The translations under genes were made by a program, and so were the position numbers. A stretch of 64,000 nucleotides of DNA from Isoetes taiwanensis (taxonomy: Eukaryota; Streptophyta; Lycopodiopsida; Isoetales; Isoetaceae). The stretch lies in NCBI GenBank assembly GCA_021234155.1, contig JAJEKV010000134.1, positions 1,299,328 to 1,363,327 of the forward strand. Direction: 5' to 3'. Below the pieces are notes generated by a model, which was not told the origin of the DNA, made no database searches, and saw nothing but the letters and a program-made list of their open reading frames with translations. Below, in pieces: positions 22,401-31,953 of this stretch (its first letter is position 1; every line of letters starts with the position of its first letter).

Positions 22401-23040
22401 ACTCTTGATATCATAAGTTGATGAAGTCATCTACTTGTTGGTGGTGTAGCTGTGACATTAGTCATCGATGTGGGGTCGTTCCTCGAGACAATATGGCACT
22501 TGGAGAGTATCCTTGACTAGGAGGTGTTCCTCCCCTAATGTCATCAATTTTATAAGTGCCATGATGCCCATTGGCTGTTGCATAGCCCTCTTGGCAATTC
22601 TTGTGTCTAATCTTGATGTCGCAGTCGTCCCTCCGATAGGCTCCCCTTTCTTAATTTATGTTTGGGCTTCCCTGTACACCATCTTGGCTTTTGATTTGCT
22701 GAAGTTTCCTCCATAAGTTTGCCCTCTGCTTTCAATTCGTTGATGTTGTCGAGTGTCTCCACTATCGAGGCTCAAGGATCCGGAACGAAGGTTCTCCTGA
22801 CCTATTTTACTGCTCTAAAGTGCACAAGGCAATTAATACTATCACAAGAAGAATTACTTATGTCTACTTACTCTACAATTCCTATTTTTATACCTTTATC
22901 CACTCTACCTCAAATGACCCACTTGGCATTTGGCACTTTACTAGGCACTGAGAAAGGTACTTATTTACTGTTATGGGGTGGTAGAAAGAGAGTTATTCAT
23001 TGGGTGTACTTGGTGTGCTTGCTTGAAACCGTGATCAAAC

Positions 23041-23805
23041 CGGATGGGTTCTTGCTTGAAGAGGGGCCTGCCTGTTGGGTCCAGGTGCAGGTCCAGGTGC
23101 AGGTGCAGGTCTCATTTCTTTGCCCGCCGCCCGCCGCCCGGCCCGGCGGATGGGTTCTTGCTTGAAGAGGGGCCTGCCTGTTGGGTTTGGGTTTGGGTCT
23201 GGGTCTGGGTCTGGGTTTGGGTCTTCTGCTGCTGCTGCTCTTGGTCGTCCTCCTGCTCTTCTTCTCGGCCGGAGAGGTCACCGACTTGAACTGTCTCGTC
23301 GGTCCGCTGGGTCTCGACCGACGAAGAGCTGCTACTGTTGGGGCAGCCCTCCTCTGAAGGATGGAAGGTGTCGTCCGTCGAAGACGGCGCCTTCTCCTCT
23401 GCAAAATTCGTGGATGAAAACACATCAAAATTCGTGGACGAAAACACGTCAAACCGGATGGGTTCTTGCTTGAAGTGGGGCCTGCCTGTTGGGTCTGGGT
23501 CTGGTGCTGCTGTTGCTGCTGTTGCTGCTGATCTTGGTCATCCTCCTGCTCTTCTTCTCGGCCGGAGAGGTCACTGACTTGGACTGTCTCGTCGGTCCGC
23601 TGGGTCTTGACTGACGAAGAGCTGCTACTGTTGGGGCTGCCCTCCTCTGAAGGATGGAAGGTGTCGTCCGTCGAAGTCGGCGCCTCCTCCTCTGCTCCTG
23701 GCCGAAGGTGTGGTGGCAACTGCTTGCCGTGGCCGCCCGCTGCTGCTGCCATCGAAGGGCTGATTTGACTCCAACCTTCCTCATAGTTTGCTTGGATCGA
23801 GCCAT
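23041..23805 (-). pseudogene. First ORF of chromovirus A: H3-tail-like start, then a duplicated low-complexity block
   Basis: The first ATG after the leader (23805) gives MARSKQTMRKVGVKSA, strikingly like the histone H3 N-terminus. Downstream a roughly 300-bp unit is present as two full copies (about 23455-23760 and 23148-23446) plus a partial third (23041-23140). In one frame it encodes an acidic Ser/Glu/Gln-rich protein (SGREEEQEDDQ), in another an Arg-rich one. CTG/CAG-like and GGGTTT/GGGTCT-type microsatellites inside the units differ in length between copies. Position in the element suggests the Gag N-terminus. Which frame was used is uncertain. Confidence 0.5.
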
Positions 23806-24397
23806 ATTTGACGGTCTGAGAAATGGATGACGTAAGGTTGACTAAGAGAGGTAAGGTGGCATGTAAGGTTTGGGGGGAAATGAGGTGGCAAAAGATATTT
23901 AAAAAGGAAGATGCTCTAAGGAATATTCCCCTACCATTAATAGGCCTACTAATTAGCCCCCCTTATTAATTGCTCCAATATAACTTAATTATTAATATAT
24001 GCTTAATTATTAATATGTATACTTAATTATTAGGTTATATACTTAATTCCATATTATACTTAGAATTTCAAATTTTCCTAATAGTTTGGAGTGCTAATTA
24101 TGAATTTGCACCATTTTTTCACTCGGGTCTCAGATTGGCATGATTCTTCGACCCGTATTAGGTGAAATTTTATGCAGATGCATAATTTTTTACTTCAAAT
24201 TTACTAGAAGGTGAATTTGACTCATTCTCTTCCTCGTCTAACACTTAATCTATTTTCGGACCCACTACCTAGGAGAAAAAATTTTTCCCCGTTCTCGAGG
24301 TTCCATGGTGGAAATTTTTCATTTCGCACCCTATTATGCTTGTTAGACTACTTTCATAGGTATGGTCAGTGCTAGTTCCTGGTCAACCAAGAACATC

Positions 24398-24409
24398 GCT
24401 CTGATACCA
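24398..24409 (-). other. Primer binding site of chromovirus A
   Basis: On - it reads TGGTATCAGAGC, complementary to the 3' end of initiator tRNA-Met, three bases inside the 5' LTR. Confidence 0.9.
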
Positions 24410-24412
24410 TTG

Positions 24413-26043
24413 TGACGCTCCCTACAAAATATATGGCTCCCGGCCGTACACTCCGTAGGAAATCCCCCATCCGGTCCTCGCACGAGCCCTCCGTCTATCC
24501 CGCACTCTGGGACCACCGTAGTGCGGGAAGGGGACACGAAGGTGTCTTGCGTGCCCTTCCCCCATGGGCTCCTATCACAGCAGAAGCATAAACATCGTCA
24601 GAACTAGCAATAACAATGCATCATGCTACCTCGAAGGGTAGCTCATCCACATATCCATAGCTGCAAAGAACATAATCATGTGCCATAAAACATGAGAGCT
24701 CCTACCCGTGGCTCCGACTCATAAGGAGGTAGACTGACTGGATAGGCCTCAAGATAGAGCAGACCGAGTTATAACAATGGCGAGGGCTGGCATAAGACAA
24801 TGGCTAGGGTTGACCACTCCATCCGCCCCTCCTGTGCATACTTTGCAGATGGGCTAGATCAGGCTCTGGCATGACTCTAGCCTTCCGGATACGCAATCCC
24901 ATGGCATCACCCATCGGGACTACTCCAGGTTGCATCTCCCTGGTCCGTTGAGGCAGGAAGGGTTGCATCTCCCCTTCCCGGGGTCTAGAGGTTCCACGGG
25001 CGGCTAGAGAATTGTGGCGACACACGATCCGTACCCGACTTAACCCCCCCAAAACAAGAGCCAAGCCGACACTTGCAACTCTTGAGAGGCAGGGTGACAC
25101 CATTGCCCCAGGAGGTGTCGGACCCATGCTCGGCCCACACGAAATGACCGACCATAAGCCTAGCCCACTATGGGATCCCCCGTAGCCCCCACTCGGCAGG
25201 GATCCTCCCTCCGTATTGCCTCTAGCCCCGTTGTGTAGTGCTAAGTCACATCATAGCCTCCATAGCCCGATGGGTTCCTATGCACAGGCCGCAACTAATA
25301 GGAACTAAGGGATCTACACTAGGAGCATACTACATATGGCCCTAGGTCTCTACCCCCCTTCTCAATACAAGAGGAGCAACATGATCAACCAACATCACAT
25401 ACATCATATCATGATAAACATCATAAGAACATCTTAACCTAATCATACATATCTAACTTACAGTTAGGGTTCCTTGATTAGGGTTCAAGATGTTCAACAA
25501 GGGTTCTAGGATGGCTCTACTCTAGATACAAGACACAAACCCATCTGGAGTGCTATCTTCCAGATGAACTACTACGAACTCTACTCCACCTACCTGCTCC
25601 AGAAGCGCTTCCTCCCATTCCTGGCTCTCCATGCTCCTTGACGTGGGTCGAAGCCTTGCTCCCTCTATGATCATGCACACACTTCGGGGGCTGCTGCACC
25701 CGGCTATGCTACGATGAACGATGCTCGAAACGGGGTTTCGGGTGCGTAGATGAGTGTTCAGGTGCTAGAGTCAGGAAAAGGGTCTAGGGTTAGGGTTTGA
25801 GCCAATATAGGTGAGGGTCCACATGGGATGCCACGTGGCAACAATAGGATGGGGCCGTGTGGCGGTTGCCCAATAGGATAAGGCCATGTGGAAATGGGCC
25901 TTATCCTAAGGTTATCTAAGTTAAACAATTAACTATATGTGCCCCTTGCCACTTCTAAGGTATACAAGGCTACATGTGTAGACTTGTATAGTGACGGGCC
26001 CATGAATATACGTATTTATGGCGTATATTCCCCTGGAACGTCA
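24413..26043 (-). repeat. 5' LTR of chromovirus A
   Basis: About 1.63 kb, near-identical to 15970-17607, ending GGAACGTCA on the plus strand. Confidence 0.9.
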
Positions 26044-26135
26044 CATATCATGTGGTTTTGGTGTCTTTGTTTTCTCAAAAGGGGCTTCATATCTGAACAT
26101 TGAACAAAATTTAGTAAATTGAAGCCTGAACTTAC

Positions 26136-26480
26136 TCATAGTTGCAACCAAATGGACTTGCTAAAAGGTAATTAAAATGCCTTGTTAGTAAATGGCCAGA
26201 AAACACAGGCCCGCCTTTGGTTAAATGCTCAAGCTTTGGAATAAAAAGCATGTGCACAGAAGCTCCAAACTTTACATTTAACTGGATTGTAACATTATCT
26301 TCCTGATTTTCAAAAGTAAGGCAGGGCGCTCCTGAAAGTGCTTGGGTGGCCGTTGTGGCAAATGAATTATGAGTTGTCAGCCATGCATATTTGTTGAAAG
26401 GTAATGACTGATTCTGTTACCAAAATTAAAGACTTCCATCAGTCCTTGCATGGTAAAAATCAAGTTGTATAGAATATTTG
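26136..26480 (-). pseudogene. PI-PLC X-domain-containing protein remnant
   Basis: The minus strand reads ARTDGSL (about 26450), then SLPFNKYAWLTTHNSFA, then LTFENQEDNVTIQLN. These are hallmarks of the plant GPI-like PLC-X proteins (LPFNxYxWLTTHNSFA..., TNQEDxVTxQLNNGVRGLMLD). The His of TTHNSFA is the catalytic-type His. After QLN the similarity fades (KFGASVHMLFIPK), and stops follow ARTDGSL, so this is a short broken remnant. It abuts the chromovirus A LTR. Confidence 0.65.
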
Positions 26481-26844
26481 CAATGTTTATGGCTTGATTC
26501 TGATGTTCAGATAGAAATGCTTCTTTTTATAGCAATTGTTGCTACAATTGAAGAAAGGTAATTTTGATAGTCGTCTTCAGCTTATAATGATCATAAATAT
26601 TCTGATATTCCTTGGACAAGCCTTGCCAAGCAAACATAATCATGGTAATATCTTCCATAGTAGCTGTTGCACCATAATAATTCTCCTTCAAAGATTTTAG
26701 ACGTTGCGGGCCATGCCATGGCTATGCTGGTCTGCTATTTCAGCAAATTAGGTGAAGGCCTATTATGCTTGCAGCAGAGAACTGACTATATTTCTTGATC
26801 TCATGTAGTTCCGGGATTGGGGTGCTTACCCTTCTGCAACAACC

Positions 26845-27630
26845 ATGGCAACGATAAAGAAAAAGAGGTCATATAAGGTATATGGAGAATCTCTAATTGC
26901 CGAAGGAAGAATTCCTGGAAATGTAAGTCATTTATCTATTCGTATTGTTCTTTCCTCTATTGCTTTTATATATCATATTCGATGCACTTGTTTTTGCATT
27001 GCTGAAAATTGAATGTTGCTTTGACTTTTTGTAGTTTGAGGCATTGGATTTCTTAGGAAAGAAGGGCGAGAGGAAGAATAAGCAGCGTAAAAAACAAATG
27101 AAGGTAATTCATATTCTAATGCCTATTTTGATTTTTATAGTATCTAAATATAATTTTAGCACTTCATTAAACCATTTTTTTTGCTTTAGGAGGGAAACAT
27201 CAAGTTGCAAGAAGATCAAAGAGAAGGAGGAGGACTACTTGAGGTGGATTTAGAAGGCGAGAATTCCCATGGAGTTAAGGAAGGCAGCATTAATGTTATA
27301 GCTGATGCAGGTGAGCCAGAAGTGGATGGACAGGATAATAGATTGGAAGATGAGGTAGATGGTGTGGGGGCTGCCATGGAGACTGAATGCGATGTGAATA
27401 ATGCAGATCAGCCACTTGAGGATGCATCAATTGATGCATTTTATGATGCACTAATGGAGAAGGGATTGGAGAGTGCGAGGAATGTGGAGGAGATGATCAT
27501 CAGGAAGAAAAATGATATCGAGGTTACAAGGAAAAGTGATAATACATCTACCTCACGAAAGAAAGGGAAGAAGAGCAAGAACAGAGCCACTGGCAGAAAG
27601 TTAAGTTCTGATTTTGTGGATAATGCTTGA
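26845..27630 (+). pseudogene. 5' exons of the interrupted HUH-domain gene
   Basis: Three exons fit GT-AG rules in phase 0: 26845-26922 (MATIKKKRSYKVYGESLIAE; donor AAT|GTAAGT), 27035-27103 (FEALDFLGKKGERKNKQRKK) and from 27190 (EGNIKLQEDQ...). Exon 3 is acidic, then basic (TSRKKGKKSKN), and runs into chromovirus B sequence at about 27620. The TGA at 27628-27630 belongs to the inserted element. I infer that this is the start of the gene whose HUH domain lies at 30596-31309, because strand and order agree. Direct proof would need the uninterrupted allele. Confidence 0.5.
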
Positions 27631-27970
27631 GCGAGTAGGGAGCCAGACCTACAAGCTCGACTTGCCTGCACATCTTAAAGTCCATAAGGTCTTTCATGTG
27701 AGCCTGTTGAAAAGGCGCAACCTAAACCCGGAGGAGGTTTTGGATACTCCAACTTTGTTGGAGATGGGGGAGGAACAAGTTGAAATAGTGCCCGAGTTGA
27801 TCCTCGACAAGGCATTCAAGAAGACGAGAGAGTCTCAATTCCTCCAATATTTGGTCAAGTGAAAGCACTTGCATGTGGAAGACGCAATTTGGGTATTGGA
27901 ACAGGATCTAGAGAAGCAATACCTGGGCTTTATGAAGGAGTTCGACGGTCGAGTCATCTCCGAGCTGGTC
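27622..27970 (+). pseudogene. Integrase C-terminus and chromodomain of chromovirus B
   Basis: VFHVSLLKRRNLNPEEVLD, then a chromodomain EIVPELILDKAFKKTRESQF, YLVK, stop, KHLHVEDAIWVLEQDLEKQY. A TGA (27860-27862) replaces the first conserved tryptophan of the YLVKW motif. Confidence 0.8.
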
Positions 27971-28039
27971 GACGCCGACTTGTATGCCTTAGTAAAGCTT
28001 TAGTAAGGCATATGCATTCGAGCTAGTAGAATGCATATG

Positions 28040-28260
28040 CCAAAGTCTTGGAAGTGTAGGCGATGATGAGATACGCTCTAAAGGCATTCTCTAGGCCAAC
28101 ACACACCAAGAGTGCGTATGACCAGGAGGGTCATGTGAGAGGAAGAGCGACATGGTAGGCGATGATGAGATACGCTCTAAAGGCATTCTCTAGGCCATCA
28201 CGCACCAAGAGTGCGCATGACCAGGAGGGTCATGTGAGAGGAAGAGTGGCATGGTGGGCG
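28040..28260 (+). repeat. Direct repeats in the 3' UTR of chromovirus B
   Basis: A roughly 110-bp unit (GTAGGCGATGATGAGATACG...) is present twice (from about 28047 and 28157), with a partial third from about 28255. Confidence 0.75.
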
Positions 28261-28960
28261 ATGATGAGACCATCATTCGGATGATCTCTATGCCACGATG
28301 CAGGACACGTGCACCTGACCATAGAGGGGTCATGGTGAGGTATGAGTCATCATGCGCGATGATGGGATCGTGAGACGTTCCCTAGCTTAAACCCTCAGGG
28401 GCATGAGGCACTACAGGTGTACTCGATCAAGGGGATCATGTACAAGGTAGCACTCGATCATGGGCAATGATAGGATCATCTTAAATGGTTCTTAATCTCA
28501 AATCCTTATGGGGCCATGATCGAGTGCAAGGTAGTAGGGTAACCTTGAGCTAGTAGTTCGGCTCAAAGAGGTAATTAGGGGGGTGGTCCCCTAAAACCAC
28601 AAACTTATTAACTTAAATAACGTAATGTGCTACTTGTGCAGGCCAGTGAAGGGAAGTATGGAGGATGGAGCACGTTACAAGAAGACATGAATCATAGATT
28701 TTAGACTTAACTATGAACTCCTTAATATGTTGTAATAATATTATGTGTGTATACTTTTATAATAATAGTTGTTATGGCTATATAATTTTGTATAACTTAT
28801 AAATATAGCCTTATAATTACATAATAAGTAATTAACAAAAAGTTGATCTCTTCAATAGAGTTAAGTTCCTATATTCTTGTTGTGAGTTTTGCAGGGCTGT
28901 TGCAGGTTCGTCACCTTAGCGTAATGCTGAGGACAGCATTATCCTAAGGGGGGGAGAATG

Positions 28961-30595
28961 TGACGTTCCAGGGAAATATACGCCATAAATACGTATATTT
29001 CCAGGTCCGTCACTATACAAGTCTATCTCCATAGCCTTGTATATCATAGATTGTGGCACTAGGGGGCATGACTAAGTTATTCATATAACTTAGCCAACCT
29101 TAGGTTAAGACCATTTTCCACGTGGCCGTAACCTATTGGGCACCCGCCACACGGCCCTACCCCATTGGAGCCACGTGGCATGTGAACCCTAACCTATAAA
29201 GGCCTAAACCCTAACCCTAGGCCTCTTTTCTGGCTCCAACAGTCTGGGAACCTTCTTCGCGCTCGAAACTCCATTTCGAGAACCGTCTGCTATGGCACAG
29301 CATAGCATAGCAGTCCCCGGAGCGTGAGCGCATCAGTAGGAGTGGGAACTACCTCGAATACCTCGAAGACCATGGAGATGCTGGGAGCAGGAGGGAGTTC
29401 TTCGGGAGCAGGTATTTTGGCATAGAGTTCTTAGTAGATCATCTGGAAGTTAGGATTCCAGATGAGTTAGCATCTCATGTCTCTAGTAGAGCCATTCTAG
29501 AGCCCTCAGTTTAGATCTTGAACCCTAATCAATGAACCCTAACTATAAGTTAGATACATATTAGGTTTAGATATTATTCTCATTATTATGATGTTACATT
29601 ATATGTGATGTTGGTTGATCATGTTTGCTCCTTTTGTATTGGGAAGGGGGGTAGAGACCTAGTAGCCATTACTTAGTGATGCTCCTAGTTTAGACCATTT
29701 AGTTCCTATTATTATGCGGCCTGTGCATAGGAACCCACCGGCTACGGGGGCTATGATGTGACTCAACACTATATAACGGGGCTAGAAACGAGACGGAGGG
29801 AGGGTCCCTGCTGAGCGCGGCTACTGGGGACCCCATAGCGGGCTAGGCTTATGGCCAGTCACTTCGAGTGGGTCGGGCATGAGTCCGACACCTCCGGGGG
29901 AAATGGTGCCCCCCTGCCTCTCAAGAGCTGCAGGTGACAGCCTGGCTCTTGTTTTGGGGGGTTAAGTCGGGGATGAATTGTGTGCCACCACGATTCTCTA
30001 GCCGCCCGTGGAACCTTTAGACCCCGGGAAGGGGAGATGCAACCCTTCCTGCCTCGACGGACCGGGGAGATGCAATCCAGAGTAGTCTCGATGGATGATG
30101 CCATGAGATTGCGTATCTGGAAGGCTAGAGTTATGCCAGAGCCCGATCTAGCCCATCTGCAAAGTATGCACAGGAGGGGCGGATGGAGTGGTCAACCCTA
30201 GCCATTATCTATAGCCAGCCCCACCATTGTTATGACTCAGTCTGCTCTATCTTGAGGCCTAGCCGTCAGTCTACCTCCCCCTGAGTCTGAGCCTTGGGTA
30301 GGAGCTCTCATGTTTTACGGCATGTGTTTACCTCTATTGTATCCATGGATATGTGGATGTGCTACCCTTCGAGGTAGTTCGATGTATTGTTATTGCTAGT
30401 TCTGACGTTGTTTATGCTTCCGCTGTCATAGGAGCCCATAGGGAAAGGGCCCGCAAGACACCTTCGTGTCCCCTTCCCCCACTAGGGATACCCTAGAGTG
30501 CGGGATAGACGGAGGGCCCGTGCGGTCGGAGGACCGGATGGGGGATTTCCTACGGAGTGTACGGCCGGGCGCCGTATATTTTGTAGGGAGCGTCA
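28961..30595 (+). repeat. 3' LTR of chromovirus B
   Basis: TGACGTTCC...GAGCGTCA, about 1.63 kb, recognisably the same family as the LTRs of element A but with many differences. Confidence 0.85.
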
Positions 30596-31953
30596 CAGCC
30601 TCATACTGGAGGACATTCTGCTGGTGCTTCTCTTGGTCAGGATTGGAGTGCCATAGATGTCAGCGTGACCTTGGGTCTTTCTGGGCAAGATGTGCCCACA
30701 AGTTTTTATGATGCCCTTGCTGGTTTTTGCAATCAAAGGTGTTTGGCTGGAGCCGTGGCCATGGAGCATGGTGCAAGTGTTGATCACTTGCACTGCCAGG
30801 CTATTTTTAGAGCCCAGTTCAAGAGCCCCAGGGCCATGAACGATATTATAAAAAAGGATTTCAATTGGTTTTCAAAGCCACTGGGTGTGATTCTGGTATG
30901 CAAGGCCCTCAAAAATAGTCGCCTTCATTGTTTTGAAGGCATGATTGGGTATTGCATGAAGGATGTTGGGAAAGTCCATTATGTTTGTCACCTCCATAAT
31001 GTCAGTGAAGCTGCTATTGAGAAGGGAAAAGGCATGTATTTGAGATGGGGAGCTGGTGATACGAAGAATCTTGTTGTTCTTGACAATAAGAATCTTTTGA
31101 ATCGAGCTGCACATTTTGTGAATTACCATGGGAATCGTAGGCTGACTGCTAGTCTGTTGTATACCTTGGCTAGAATGATTCGATCTGGGAAGTTTACTTT
31201 ATCTAGCTCTTGGATTATACCTTCAAACACGGCTCATATCTATGAACATCGTGTTCGAGTAGCCTGGAGGGTGTTGCTAAATCCAGCCACTGCATGCCGT
31301 CCGACATGAGAACGATCTTATTTGGTTTGCCAGCAGGCTTTGTGCCTGTGGAAAGGAATGGGCCTGGGCGCATGCGTTATTGGGATGATGCTATTCCTGC
31401 TGATGAGGAGGACAATAATTTTGAAGACATACATGATTCTTCTTACAGTGCAGATAGCGCTGATGTCGTGATACTTGAACCTGGCGTGGGTTATATCCCT
31501 GTCCACAAGGATGATCATACGATGGTTGTTGGTTGATAGACTTGCTTGGGTGTTGATTATACAATTCACTTTTATTGTTTTCATGTATTTGTTTGTTGTA
31601 CAGTTGCAGGAGATCCAGACCCAGTTGTTGGTGTGGAGGAGCCAGTTGTATACTTGCCAGAGTCTTTCATTTCATCTACCATAGATGCATCCCATTCCGA
31701 CCCTATTGTGTATTCAGTTGAATCAGAGGCAGCGTTCTCCGCTCAGGAGTTTCTTAATAATGTCATTCAGGTGGGTGCTGAGGCGCATAGGATTGCGGCA
31801 TCACTCCATGTGCTTAGGCGGCAGCTTAGGGCATTCTACATGTCCATTGATAATGCCATATCTGTTGTGGAGTGGGAGCACTTGGGTGTGTCAGTTTCTG
31901 AATTACACATATTGTGTTCTCATATGAGCCTTGCAAGAGCGTTGCTTGTTTAG
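30596..31953 (+). pseudogene. HUH endonuclease (Rep/Replitron-like) domain and C-terminus
   Basis: Open directly from the LTR junction, in the frame AGASLGQDWSAIDVSVTLGL. The HUH metal-binding motif is DHLHCQ (HLH at 30785-30793). The nucleophile motif is GYCMKD (Tyr at 30950-30952, Lys at 30959-30961), i.e. Y-x-x-K with one tyrosine, as in single-Tyr rolling-circle Reps. A trailing region reads LARMIRSGKFTLSSSWIIP and YEHRVRVAWRVLLNP. The frame ends at 31309 and continues in another frame (MRTILFGLPAGFVP, RYWDDAIPADEEDNN) to 31536, then probably after an intron (acceptor GTACAG at about 31605) to the stop at 31953. Such enzymes nick and join single-stranded DNA. It resembles Replitron-type eukaryotic HUH proteins; that assignment is from memory of motif layout. 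Confidence 0.6.

Larger units (their letters stand above)
15970..26043 (-). mobile_element. Ty3/Gypsy chromovirus A, full length with two LTRs
   Basis: Direct LTRs at 15970-17607 and 24413-26043 both run TGACG...TCA. On -, the primer site TGGTATCAGAGC (complement of 24398-24409; initiator tRNA-Met type) follows the 5' LTR. The polypurine tract (CTAAGGGGGGGAGAATG, complement of about 17608-17624) precedes the 3' LTR. The interior has gag, RT, integrase and chromodomain remnants in the Gypsy order. By eye the LTRs differ only at scattered positions, while the interior is full of stops. No matching 5-bp flanking duplication was seen (CCATG on the left, CATAT on the right). Confidence 0.9.
27620..30595 (+). 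mobile_element. Chromovirus B, 5'-truncated, with 3' LTR
   Basis: Starts abruptly in the integrase C-terminus (LERVGSQTYKLDLPAHLK), continues through a chromodomain, a noncoding tail, a polypurine tract (GGGGGGGAGAATG, about 28947-28960) and an LTR 28961-30595. It is related to but diverged from element A and on the opposite strand. The left end lacks an LTR, so the 5' part and possibly some host sequence were deleted. Confidence 0.85.

Noticed and set aside
22997-23752. 251-codon minus-strand frame as a host protein
   Set aside because: It crosses the duplicated low-complexity block inside the chromovirus and mixes frames of that repeat; kept only as part of the element's first ORF.
15503-26480. 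Joining the exons left and right of chromovirus A into one DNA-repair-type (XLF-like) gene
   Set aside because: The right-hand part proved to carry the PI-PLC X motif TTHNSFA; the left-hand exons share no such family, so they are treated as separate genes.
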